Source of the DNA: Actinomadura craniellae
Lineage (GTDB): Bacteria; Actinomycetota; Actinomycetes; Streptosporangiales; Streptosporangiaceae
Direction: 5' to 3'
Assembly: GCF_003289645.1 (NCBI RefSeq)
Contig: NZ_QLYX01000025.1
Coordinates: 1 to 64,000, forward strand
DNA: 64,000 nt
Shown: positions 1-8,306 of the stretch, piece after piece
Numbering within the stretch: the first letter of the stretch is position 1
Layout of the letters: each line of letters begins with the position of its first letter
Made by a program: the position numbers and the translations under genes
Notes under the pieces: generated by a model
The model's input: only the letters and a program-made list of their open reading frames with translations
Told to the model about the DNA's origin: nothing
Databases searched by the model: none

Positions 1-57
1 ATACAGCCGCACGGCTCGTTCACGCAGCTCATCGGGGTACTTACGGGGTGGTGCCAC
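1..57 (-). CDS. IS3-family transposase OrfA, N-terminal fragment
   Basis: Nineteen codons are visible from a GTG at 57, giving VAPPRKYPDELRERAVRLY, the characteristic start of actinobacterial IS3-family OrfA helix-turn-helix proteins. A purine-rich ribosome binding site (GGAAGGAAAG) lies a few bases upstream. The rest of OrfA and the OrfB integrase would lie left of the window. OrfA binds the IS ends and, with OrfB through programmed frameshifting, makes the active transposase in this family. Confidence 0.7.
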   Translation of the reverse strand, partial: MAPPRKYPDELRERAVRLY

Positions 58-111
58 GAAAACTTTCCTTCCAGGTCTGAACGATCAGACCAGGTCTGGA
101 ACTCTCCGGCA
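1..111 (-). mobile_element. IS3-family insertion sequence, end fragment
   Basis: The window opens inside an IS3-like element read on the minus strand. The likely terminus is near position 111, where the minus strand begins TGCCGGAGAGTTCCAGACC, similar to actinomycete IS3 ends. A short inverted repeat (GGTCTG/CAGACC, 74-89) lies inside it. The other end is outside the window. The exact terminus is inferred, not proven. Confidence 0.5.
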
Positions 112-585
112 AAACGGGGGAAGCTCACCGAGTACGACTACCTGGACGAGGACTCGTTCGAAGACAGGGAGACGAACTTCTACGGGCTCACGTACCGCCC
201 TGCGTACGCACGCTTGAACGTCGGGTGGCTGGAGGCTGGCAGACTCTACCCGACAGGTCCGGTCCCCGAAGCGTTCGTGGAGAAGCTCAAGGCCGTCCAG
301 GCGGTCCAGTGGATGAACGTCTGCCGGGGACTGCACGCCTGTGACCTGTGCCCGCCGGAAGAGGCCCCGAAAGGCAACGGAGAGGTCCGGATCCCCGGAG
401 CGCCCGAGATCGCGTACGCCGCCCCGTTCCTGGTCACCCACTACATCACCGCGCACGGCTACCGGCCGCCCCAGGTCTTCATCAACGCCGTCCTCGCCGT
501 CGACCTCGCCGCGTGGACCGCCGCCCGCTGGCCTCAAGTCCCCTTCCCCTGGGTCCCCGAGGACGCAGAGCGTATGGAGGAGTAG
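112..585 (+). pseudogene. Hypothetical protein, 5' end removed by the IS
   Basis: An open frame runs from the inferred IS terminus through KLTEYDYLDED at about 121 to the stop at 585, with no credible start codon of its own. The readable part is about 158 residues, acidic and aromatic near its start. It contains a Cys pair (RGLHACDLC) and a later segment VTHYITAHGYRPPQ resembling small conserved actinomycete proteins of unknown function. The first in-frame start (TTG at 214) has no ribosome binding site. I read it as the 3' part of a gene cut by the adjacent IS3 element. No function is proposed. Confidence 0.5.
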
Positions 586-795
586 CCACAGCCTGCCCGC
601 TCCGCGCGGATCGCGACTGTCATAACGGTGCCTAGAGCGCCCTCCATGACGAGTTGCTCTCCACCCGGCCGGAAACCTGAGCCGGTCGACTCCGTGAGCC
701 TTCGCATGTCTGCGCGCACGACCATCACGCCCAAGGCGGCCGCCAAGTCCGACCCACCGTAGACAGACGTTGATCGAGCAGCCCGCCTTGGGATG

Positions 796-1086
796 TCAAT
801 CGGCCGACGGGTCTTGGTCCACCACTTCGAACCCCAGGCCGGTGAGCAACTTTTGCACGGTCTGGCGGCCGCCGGAGAACTCACTGGCCTTCAGCGGGTT
901 GCCCGCCACATAGCGGTAGGCCACTCCGGTGATGGCCTTGGAGTCGTAGTGGGAACCGTCGTGGATCAGCACGTACCGCCGCGCCCGCTCGAAACCATAT
1001 CGCTCCAGGAATTCGTCCCGGCCGAGCCGATCGCACTCGGCGATCGCCTGGAGTATGGCTTCCCGGGTGATGGGCGACAGATCCAT
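796..1086 (-). CDS. Stand-alone ScoMcrA-like head-domain protein
   Basis: A 96-residue protein starts MDLSPITREAILQAI and ends in GLGFEVVDQDPSAD. It contains the conserved YDSKAI and SGG..TV..LL..LGFEV signatures of the N-terminal head domain seen in ScoMcrA-like modification-dependent HNH endonucleases. Those enzymes continue into SRA-like and HNH domains; here the chain stops after the head domain. ATG 1086 is preceded by AGGAG at a fair distance and lies 3 nt behind the relaxase stop, so the gene is probably co-transcribed with mobC and the relaxase. A longer frame back to 1185 only overlaps the relaxase. The role is unknown; an adaptor or an anti-restriction decoy are both guesses. Confidence 0.65.
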   Translation of the reverse strand: MDLSPITREAILQAIAECDRLGRDEFLERYGFERARRYVLIHDGSHYDSKAITGVAYRYVAGNPLKASEFSGGRQTVQKLLTGLGFEVVDQDPSAD

Positions 1087-1088
1087 TA

Positions 1089-2978
1089 TCAGGGGGCTCC
1101 TGGACGTCTGCTCGAGCCGGTCTTCCGCTGAGGACGGACCGGTTCCGGGACTCTGGACGACTTGTCGGCGGGGGTCGCAGACCACGGTACCGGGAAGCCG
1201 GCCAGCGCAAGATCTACTGGCGATAGAGCCTGATCAAGTGAGGACAGCCACGGTGTCGAGTTGCCCGGCCCGCCGCCGACACGGTGAAGGTGCGCGCAGG
1301 TCGTGCGGGCGGCGTCGGCTTGGGCGTGCCGGTGCCGGTCTTGGTGGAGCCGGCCGATCGTGTCCACGAGGGCGATGAGGTCGGCGACCAGGATCGTGAC
1401 CATCTGGGTGCTCTGGTCGCCGAAGACGCCGGTCATGGCCAGCAGCCGGGCAGCCGTGCGCAGACCTGTACCCGCCGAAGTGGGTCTGGGAATGCGGCCG
1501 TAGGGGGCTCGGGCCGCGCGGTCGTAGGTATCGGCCGCAGCCCGCAAGTGGGGGTTGCCGGTGGCCTGGGCCACGATATGCAAGGTGTCGGAGGCCGCCC
1601 AGATCGCGTCCTGGGCGGTATGCGGGTCCACGGCCATGCAGCGACGGATCTGCGCAGTGGCGTACTCGGCGGCCCGGGCGGCGTCTTCGTAGAACGCTCG
1701 GCGTTCTTCTGCCGTCAGGTCCGAGCGGATCTCGGGTTCCAGGTGTCCAGGGGACTTGGAACTCCAGCGGTGTGCGAGACGCTGCCAGGACAGCTCGTCG
1801 GACAGGCGACCGCCGCCGTACCAGCAGGGCTGTCCGTCAGGGTCCGTGTGGTCGGGCAGGGTGACGGAGTAGCCGGTGATCTGGCCGGGGGGGAACTCGC
1901 TGAACCGCTGCTTGCTCAGGACGCCGTTCCGAGCGAGGTGGTCGAAGAACTCCTCAGGCGTTCAGGCCTGGTCGGCGGCCTGGCGGACGATCGTCCGCAG
2001 TACGGCTCGGGTGGAGCTGGCGGACAGGTGGCGGCCGGATACCGGATGGTAGCCCTCGGCCGGCGACCTGCCGACCGGTCCCTCGGCCGGACGTGCGGCC
2101 AGCTCGGACGTAGAGCGCGACCGGAGCACGGTTGGTGAGGCCCAACGGTGGCGGAGCTTGGGCAGGGTCAGATCCGCAGCGAGCTTGCCCCCGCCGTACC
2201 AGACGGGCCGGCCGTCCGCAGTTCGGTCTGCGGGGAGAGCCACCGCGTACCCGGTCATCTCGCCCGAGTCCTGGCGGCTGAACCTCATTCGGACCAACAC
2301 GCCCTGCTCCTGCAGGCGAGCGAAGAACTCCGCCTCGTCCCGTGCTCCGGCCACGGCGGTGGCCACGTGGCGGCGCAGCGCGGTACGAGGCGGTTCGGAC
2401 CAGCCACGGCGGCGGGCCTTCTCCGTCTCCCCACGTTTAGGCCGCTTGGCCGCGGTCCGGTCGGCCGGAGCGGTCCGCCGCAGTCCGAACCGCTCCTCGA
2501 TCACCCGGCAGGCTTCCCGGACCTGGTAGCCGTCGTTCCACACCTCCGGACGGTCGCCGTCGGTACGGGCCAGCGTGGCGACGATGTGGATGTGGTCAGG
2601 TGCGTGGCGGACCGCGATCCACCGGACCGCGTCATCGTTCTCGGGGCGGGCCAGCCCGGTCCGAGTCATCACTTCCCACGCGGCCTGCGCCCACTGGGCA
2701 TCGGTCAGCACCGGGTCCTCCGGCGCCGCGCGCAGGGACAGATGCCAGACCGGCTTGCGGTAGTTGCGCTCCCCCAACCGCGCCAGCGGCTGGGTCAGCA
2801 GCCCCTCCAACCGCCGGAAATCCCGGCCGCCGTCTGATAACAACGCCGGCTCCAGTTCCTCTGGACCCCGAAAGCCGGCGACGATATGCGGGTCACGGTG
2901 CTCACCACACCGGCCCGAACCGTACAAGTAGCGGATCAGTCCCTGCACCCGCGCACCGCGCAGGATTTTCCCGATCAC
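1089..2978 (-). pseudogene. Relaxase/mobilization nuclease, interrupted by in-frame TGA
   Basis: GTG 2978 follows GAGGGGG and begins VIGKILRGARVQGL, the usual start of actinobacterial relaxases. The metal-binding histidine motif HAPDHIHIV is present. The frame meets TGA at 1962-1964, directly after VRQAADQA. Reading continues in the same frame to 1089 with typical relaxase C-terminal sequence (EEFFDHLARNGVL, CWYGGGRL, then DAIWAASDTLHIVAQATGN). Only this codon separates the halves, so a CGA-to-TGA change is the simplest explanation. The N-terminal product would be 338 residues and keeps the nicking domain, so it may retain some activity. The intact family nicks oriT and pilots DNA during mobilization. 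Confidence 0.85.
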
Positions 2979-3125
2979 GGGCCCCCTCTGCGCCGTTGTC
3001 CGAACGGCAGGTGGTGGAGATGCATTTCCTGTGACACCGCGGCATCGGGCGACGGGTGAATCCTCACCGCCCGGATCGCCCCCACCTCTGCAACAGTTCA
3101 TGGTTTCGCCCTGCCGGAAAAGCGG

Positions 3126-3530
3126 TCACGGTAGACGCAGTCGCACCTCGTCCGCGATCTCGTCCAGCTTCCGCACGCTCCGGTACGTCGCATCGGCGTA
3201 CCACCGCAGCGCCGACGACAGCTCACCGGCGTGCAGCGCCACGACCGCCTGATTCAGGTTCACTCCGGCCCGTCTCACCTGCCCGGACGCCTGCATCAAC
3301 GCACCCAGCAGCTCCCGTAACGGGGCGCTTTCGGATCTGCAGTCCCCCTGCGCGGCGGCCAACGCCGCCTGTGCGGCGTACGCCCCGTTCGCCAGCCCCT
3401 CCCGTTCGGCCGCCACGGTCAGCACCGTGTACTCCTCCGCCGACAACACGAACCGCACTGATCGGCTCCGCGGCGGATCCTGATGCGCCCGCCGACCCCG
3501 TCTCCTCGTCGTGTTCTCTTCGGCTTCCAT
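3126..3530 (-). CDS. mobC: MobC-like relaxosome accessory protein
   Basis: A 134-residue basic protein starts at ATG 3530 after a near-perfect AAGGAGG ribosome binding site 6-7 nt upstream. An in-frame extension to 3647 runs across a palindrome and is rejected. After an arginine-rich start, the segment VRFVLSAEEYTVLTVAAERE resembles the ribbon-helix-helix region of MobC. It is followed by GQVRRAGVNLNQAV, the hallmark MobC motif. MobC proteins bind oriT and help the relaxase open the nic region. The gene precedes the relaxase, and the 40-bp palindrome sits 38 bp upstream of its start. Confidence 0.85.
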   Translation of the reverse strand: MEAEENTTRRRGRRAHQDPPRSRSVRFVLSAEEYTVLTVAAEREGLANGAYAAQAALAAAQGDCRSESAPLRELLGALMQASGQVRRAGVNLNQAVVALHAGELSSALRWYADATYRSVRKLDEIADEVRLRLP

Positions 3531-3567
3531 GACCGAACCTCCTTCCCCGGGACCGTGTCCGGCCCCG

Positions 3568-3607
3568 CTGTTCGTCTCCGCCGCTTCGAAGTGGCGGAGA
3601 CGAACAG
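3568..3607. promoter_or_regulatory. 40-bp near-perfect palindrome; candidate oriT or mob operator
   Basis: Arms CTGTTCGTCTCCGCC (3568-3582) and GGCGGAGACGAACAG (3593-3607) are perfect complements. The 10-nt centre holds a second palindrome, CTTCGAAG. Only one of the 20 base pairs is mismatched. The position just ahead of mobC is where oriT or an autoregulatory operator is expected. A terminator for something upstream is possible but no gene is seen there and no T-run follows. Confidence 0.6.
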
Positions 3608-4295
3608 TTTCAAGCATGGACCGCGCCCGGTCCAGCTTTAATTGCACGTTTTACATTTCTTGCCCGGCGCCAGCCGTACTTACTCTCCCACCTCGACGAG
3701 AGGTTCATATCACTACGTCACCGACTGCTCTCATTAGTGCTTAGGGCTGTTTTTCAAAGGTGCACAGTGCCGTTAAATCCGGTAATGGATGTCGGCGAGC
3801 GTCCGACAGCGAATTCTCGCCGACAGATGGTGTCCAAAGTGCGTATCGAAGTGGCTGTTCGGGTCAACGCCCGTCACCGCGCCCGTACGGCAGGAACCAG
3901 CGAGTGGATGCCGAGCCGGAATACCTTGGAGTCGCACGTCCGGCTCATCCGGCGGCCCGGCCTCGACAGTGGGGCGAAGGGTGCATCTCCGGAATCGTGA
4001 TCGATCATCGCCCATCACCTCCGGGTGGCTGGCCCTTACCAGACCGCCACGAATGGGACCCGCTGCTGCAGAGCACGTTGAGCGGTCGCCACGCCGACGG
4101 ACACGAGGTTCTCCACACCGTCGACGGAATTCACCCTCCACTTCACCGGCAGGGGCGGTCTCACTGCCTACGGCGAGAGCCTGGTAAGGCTCTCAGCGGT
4201 CCTGTGATCTTCATGGTCGTCGGTCGAGATCGACGAACCGCTCGGCCTTAGACGAGTGGGCGATCCATGAGCCCGGCAGGTGTCGTCCGGTGACG
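3608..4295. other. Region without a convincing gene
   Basis: The region is less GC-rich than its surroundings, especially at 3630-3780. It holds a hairpin at 3790-3825 with 10-bp arms TGTCGGCGAG and CTCGCCGACA. Short frames (3737-4000 plus, 4168-4368 minus) have arginine/serine/proline-rich translations without ribosome binding sites or recognisable domains. It may carry the mob promoter and decayed cargo; I see nothing else that can be supported. Confidence 0.4.
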
Positions 4296-4775
4296 TCAAG
4301 TCGGGGAGTTCGCCCGAGTCAAGATCTCCTCTGCCCATGAGGAAGGTCCGGCTTTGGCCTCTCGCCACGGTCCCACGGAACGGATGATGCCTTCCGCAGG
4401 CTCGACGTCTGCGATCTTCGCCGTGCGGATCCCGTACCGTGCCGAGAACAGTTGCACCGCCAGGATCCGTCGGTAGGCACCGCCCAGCCGCCCGGTGAGG
4501 GCGGATCCTCCCAGGAGTACGGCCTCCGGCTTCAACGTCACGGCTTTGGCGATCAGTTGTTCCGTCTGCTCGGCGAACGGCACACCGGAGTCGTTGACGA
4601 AGGCGAGGACCCCGCCGTCCTCGTAGACGTCGATGCCCTCGGGATGCACCACCGAAGCGGTGTCGCCGGCCACCACGACCAGTCGTTCGGGAACCTCGGT
4701 TGAGTCCACTGCCTTGTCCCGGACGTCCGCGCAGACGCGATCCATGACCTCCAGCAGTCGTTCGCGCGGCCTCAT
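4296..4775 (-). CDS. Conserved-looking hypothetical protein
   Basis: A 159-residue protein starts MRPRERLLEVMDRV. Its balanced composition and regular alternation of hydrophobic stretches (RLVVVAGDTASVV, KPEAVLLGGSALTG, RRILAVQLFSARYG) suggest an alpha/beta fold, unlike the shadow frames nearby. No motif was recognised. The ATG has no clear ribosome binding site. It is divergent from the endonuclease gene at 4905, sharing a 129-bp intergenic space, and may belong to the defence cargo by position. Function unknown. Confidence 0.55.
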   Translation of the reverse strand: MRPRERLLEVMDRVCADVRDKAVDSTEVPERLVVVAGDTASVVHPEGIDVYEDGGVLAFVNDSGVPFAEQTEQLIAKAVTLKPEAVLLGGSALTGRLGGAYRRILAVQLFSARYGIRTAKIADVEPAEGIIRSVGPWREAKAGPSSWAEEILTRANSPT

Positions 4776-4904
4776 GGTGGTAAGGCTACGCGCTGATCAT
4801 CGGCCTGCGCCAAGGCTCTCACGCGTTCCGACGAAGCATCGCGTGCGCACCGCAGAGCTCGTCGACCGAGAACACCTTGTCCCGCATGCGCGGCTTAGCC
4901 TGAT

Positions 4905-6239
4905 ATGTCGCACCTCGATGGAATAGTCGGCACTGTGACCGAGTGGGGCGTGCTGAAAGTCGGACAGGTGTACCGGTACGCGCGCGGCAAGAACTCCGAA
5001 AGCCCCGTGCTGGACGGCCACCCGAACTTCCATCACGTCACCCGGACTCCCGGCCTTCCCACCGTCCAGTTGGAGAGCGGCATCGACGGCCCTGCGGCAA
5101 TCAAGGCTCCTGAGGGACGTCGCAGACCCGCCGTTCTGATCCGATCGAGTCCGTGGAAGGCCGGCAGCGAACAGACACCGTGGCATGACGTCTTCGACAT
5201 GGACGACGGTCACCTTCGATACTTCGGCGATCACAAGTTCACCACGGACAAACCCCTCGGCCGGACTCCCGGGAACAAAGCCCTGCTCGAAGAGTTCGCT
5301 CATCACCTGGGCGGTTCTCCAGCAGACCGGGCCCGGGCCGCCCCGCTGCTCCTCTTCCGGTCCGTCACCCGAGGCGGGAAGCCGAAGGGACATGTCGAGT
5401 TCTGCGGCCTGGGCGTGCTCGAACGCGCAGAGCGGGTGCTCCAACGCGATCGAGAAGCCCGAACATTCGTCAACTACGTCTTCGACATCACCATCCTCGA
5501 TCTGAACGACGAAGAGGATCGGCTCCCCTGGCAATGGATCGCGGCACGCCGTGACGGCTCGACGGCGCTGGACGCCACTCAAGAACTGGCGCCGGCTGTC
5601 TGGCACCGGTGGATCCAGGAAGGGCAACAGGCGCTTCCACGACTCCGGCGACGGGTGGCCGCCAGGTCGGTGCACAAGTTGCGCGATCAACGGCCGACTC
5701 CGCGCAGCGCCGAAGAACGCGATCTCCAGGAGATCTACGACGCCTTCCACGACCGCAAGCACGACTTCGAACATCTCGCCGCGGCGGTCGCGGCGAGAGT
5801 GATCCGAGGTCGCGGCGCCGAGTACCGGGAGGGCTGGCTGACCCGGCAGTCCGGAGACGGCGGAGCCGACTTCATCGGCCGCCTCGACATCGGCACGGGC
5901 ATCGCCGTCACCAAACTCATCGTGCTCGGCCAGGCGAAATGCATCGCACCGGCCTCCACCGTGTCCGCCGACCAGGTCGCCCGCGTCGTCGCACGGCTTC
6001 AACGAGGCTGGATCGGCGTGTACGTCACGACGGGCTCCTTCTCCGAAGCCGCACAGCTGGAGATCGTCGAAGACCGATACCCGATCATCCTGGTCAACGG
6101 ATCGACGCTCGCCCAGCAGGTACGCCACATGGCGAACGAATCGCACGGCGGCGACCTGAAAGCCTGCATCACGAAACTGGTGGACGACTCACCGGCCGAA
6201 GTGCTCCAGCGCCGCCCTGAAGAGATCCTGCTCCTCTGA
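4905..6239 (+). CDS. Mrr-fold restriction endonuclease, AspBHI-like
   Basis: A 444-residue protein. The N-terminal half (VLKVGQVYRYARGK, later GNKALLEEF and VEFCGLGV) resembles the recognition region of AspBHI-type modification-dependent enzymes. The C-terminal domain from about residue 305 has the Mrr-type catalytic signature: GDGGADF with Asp322, then LGQAKC with Gln343 and Lys345, a QxK variant of PD-(D/E)XK. Such enzymes cut DNA carrying modified cytosine, or act as the nuclease of an R-M pair. It converges on vsr and dcm, so it could be the partner endonuclease of this methyltransferase. ATG 4905 lacks a clear ribosome binding site; GTG 4935 is the alternative start. Confidence 0.65.
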   Translation: MSHLDGIVGTVTEWGVLKVGQVYRYARGKNSESPVLDGHPNFHHVTRTPGLPTVQLESGIDGPAAIKAPEGRRRPAVLIRSSPWKAGSEQTPWHDVFDMDDGHLRYFGDHKFTTDKPLGRTPGNKALLEEFAHHLGGSPADRARAAPLLLFRSVTRGGKPKGHVEFCGLGVLERAERVLQRDREARTFVNYVFDITILDLNDEEDRLPWQWIAARRDGSTALDATQELAPAVWHRWIQEGQQALPRLRRRVAARSVHKLRDQRPTPRSAEERDLQEIYDAFHDRKHDFEHLAAAVAARVIRGRGAEYREGWLTRQSGDGGADFIGRLDIGTGIAVTKLIVLGQAKCIAPASTVSADQVARVVARLQRGWIGVYVTTGSFSEAAQLEIVEDRYPIILVNGSTLAQQVRHMANESHGGDLKACITKLVDDSPAEVLQRRPEEILLL

Positions 6240-6252
6240 ACCCGGCGCATGG

Positions 6253-6681
6253 TCAGGCCCTGCGAGCCCGTACCTCCTTGGCGATCTGCTCTGCGGCGAC
6301 GAGAGGGTCCTCGTGCTCCCAGACGCGGATGACGAGCCACCCTTCCTCGGCCAACAGGCGATCGATCTCCTCGTCCCGTTCACGATTGCGGCGGACCTTC
6401 TCGGCCCAGTACTCGGCGTTGGTCGCGGACTTGGTGTGGTGAGTCGGACAGCCGTGCCAGAAGCAGCCATCGAGGAAGACCGCGACCTTCGCTCGGGTGA
6501 AGAGCATGTCCGCAGTTCGCCGTAGTGACGGCAACGGCCGAGCCGACACTCGGTAGCGGAGGCCGAGCGCGTGAGTCGCCCGCCGAAGCTTCAGCTCGGG
6601 CTTGGTGTCACGGCCCTTGTTGGACCGCATGCTCTTCCGCACGCCCGGGCTGGATGCCCGGCTCGGTCGTTCGACAGTCAC
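6253..6681 (-). CDS. vsr: Very-short-patch repair endonuclease Vsr
   Basis: The protein shows the Vsr signatures in order: MRSNKGRDTKPELKLRRA, then ADMLF with the catalytic Asp, then VAVFLDGCFWHGCP and the C-terminal GWLVIRVWEHED. Vsr nicks 5' of T in T:G mismatches created by deamination of 5-methylcytosine, protecting the genome from its own Dcm-type enzyme. The gene follows dcm on the same strand. The frame runs back to 6846 through dcm. GTG 6681 gives about 142 residues, the normal family size, but no strong ribosome binding site decides the start. Confidence 0.85.
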   Translation of the reverse strand: MTVERPSRASSPGVRKSMRSNKGRDTKPELKLRRATHALGLRYRVSARPLPSLRRTADMLFTRAKVAVFLDGCFWHGCPTHHTKSATNAEYWAEKVRRNRERDEEIDRLLAEEGWLVIRVWEHEDPLVAAEQIAKEVRARRA

Positions 6682-6737
6682 GATGAACACATTAATGATG
6701 TTCGCCGCATCTTGCACGGGCAACCATACTGATTGGT

Positions 6738-7871
6738 TCAAGAATTTCGGAGATGCTCTTCGATGTGATTGGCCAGAGCCGCTGCGAACTCGACGGGCAC
6801 TGCATTTCCGATCTGACGAGCGATCTCCAGTTTGGATCCGCACCACTTGAAGTCGTCCGAGAACCCCTGCAAGCGAGCCGCTTCGAGATGCGATAGCGCC
6901 CGATCCTCATCGGGGTGCAGGTAACGGCCCTTCTCGGGTTTGAAGAATTCGGTCCGGATCGTCACCGACGGCTTGTCCCAGACGAGCCTGCCCATGACGT
7001 CTCCTGCGCCGCTCGTGTGCTTTCTCCAGCACGGAGCCTTGAGCTCGTCCGGGAGGTTGAATCGATTCCCGCCGGTGGGAATTGCACTGAAGCGTTGCTG
7101 GGACAGCGGAGTGTAGCTCCGGGTGATGTGCAGCTCGCGCGCCGTATAGACACCGGGCACGGTTTCACCGAAGACGGAGCACTCCCTGCCTTTCGGCAGA
7201 TCGACGTGACCTTGAGGTATTCTCGGTTCGAGATCGCCCAGTGCGTGCTTGACGGTTCTCCAGGCCGCGGCCGAGACTCTCGTCGATGGAACCGGGATCT
7301 TCTCGATGTCCCTGTGAGTTCCGATGACGATTGCCCGCTTGCGCAACTGAGCGGATCCGAAGTCGGTGGCTCTCAGGACGTCCACGTCGATTTCGTAATC
7401 GGAGAGCCTGCCTCCCTTTCCGAACTGCGCTCGGAACTCGCCGAACTGACGGGTCTTGAGAAATCGATCGACGTTCTCCAGCAGGAACGCCTTCGGACGA
7501 ACCTTCACGAGCGTGTCGACGTACCGCGCCCACAACTCGTTGCGCAGGTCGTCCTCCCGCTTCGCCCCTAGATTGGAGAATCCTTGGCAGGGCGGCCCGC
7601 CGACCACCACGTCGGCTTCCGGCAGATCTCCCTGAACCCAATCCGCGATGTCTCCGTGGTAGACATGATCTTCACCGAAGTTCGCGGCATAGGTGGCCGC
7701 AGCGAAGAGGTCCTGCTCGACGGCGACCGTCGGCTCGTACAAGCCAGTGGAACGGAAACCCTCTGAGAGTCCACCGCATCCGGCGAAAAGATCGATCACG
7801 CGAAGTGGAGACACGGGCGGCGGATCAAGGCGATCGGACACCGACTGCCAGCACCGCCCTCCACATGTCAT
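6738..7871 (-). CDS. dcm: DNA (cytosine-5-)-methyltransferase
   Basis: All main C5-methyltransferase motifs are present: I (VIDLFAGCGGLSEGF), IV (GGPPCQGFS, catalytic Cys95), VI (ENV), VIII (QLRKRAIVIG), IX (RLQGF) and X (IGNAVPVEFA). At up to 377 residues it is a compact single-chain enzyme. The recognition region lies between VIII and IX and does not reveal the target site. GTG codons at 7841 and 7814 are possible starts; none has a strong ribosome binding site. It modifies host DNA to protect it from the partner nuclease(s) and is divergent from the Z1 operon. Confidence 0.9.
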   Translation of the reverse strand: MTCGGRCWQSVSDRLDPPPVSPLRVIDLFAGCGGLSEGFRSTGLYEPTVAVEQDLFAAATYAANFGEDHVYHGDIADWVQGDLPEADVVVGGPPCQGFSNLGAKREDDLRNELWARYVDTLVKVRPKAFLLENVDRFLKTRQFGEFRAQFGKGGRLSDYEIDVDVLRATDFGSAQLRKRAIVIGTHRDIEKIPVPSTRVSAAAWRTVKHALGDLEPRIPQGHVDLPKGRECSVFGETVPGVYTARELHITRSYTPLSQQRFSAIPTGGNRFNLPDELKAPCWRKHTSGAGDVMGRLVWDKPSVTIRTEFFKPEKGRYLHPDEDRALSHLEAARLQGFSDDFKWCGSKLEIARQIGNAVPVEFAAALANHIEEHLRNS

Positions 7872-8306
7872 CTTCGAACTTGCGTTCGCATGTTACAGAC
7901 CCGCACGAGCAAAGATCCACATCGACGGCCGAACGAGCCCAGATCCTACTCGCGGTGATCGGGCGGCGCAGCCCGACCGCGGAGACCGGCAGCCGAACGT
8001 CTCCGCTCAGATGGAGCTTCGAGCCCGGACATCGCTTCATGACGAAGTAGACGCTTCGAAAGCCTTTAAACGGCTCTGACGCTACGGTCGGCCCCGTACA
8101 GGCCAGCCCGTTTTCCTTCCACCTGTTCGCAACACCTGTGAACCCCAGAATCGGCTATCGCCAAATCCTGAACGCAACTAGATCCTCACCGGTATGAACT
8201 GATTTGACGGACACTTGTCGTAACGTGGCAACTCTCCGGCCGATCAGAAGTCATAGCGAGACGAGCGTCCGGTGGTTCACGCCCGATCCGACAATCCAGC
8301 GGGTCC
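7872..8306. promoter_or_regulatory. Divergent control region between dcm and the Z1 operon
   Basis: This 435-bp non-coding stretch must hold the promoters for both arms of the locus. A small inverted repeat (CGAAC-TTGC-GTTCG) lies just upstream of dcm, and a TTGACG hexamer at 8204-8209 could serve as a -35 box for the Z1 side, though no -10 box sits at the ideal distance. Frames inside it are shadows. No RNA structure was recognised. Confidence 0.4.

Noticed and set aside
534-884. Minus-strand ORF before the head-domain gene
   Set aside because: It overlaps the end of the head-domain gene in another frame and has no motif; the real gene in this stretch is 796-1086.
3737-4251. Small ORFs between the palindrome and 4296
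   Set aside because: No ribosome binding sites, overlapping alternatives on both strands and low-complexity translations; none could be supported.
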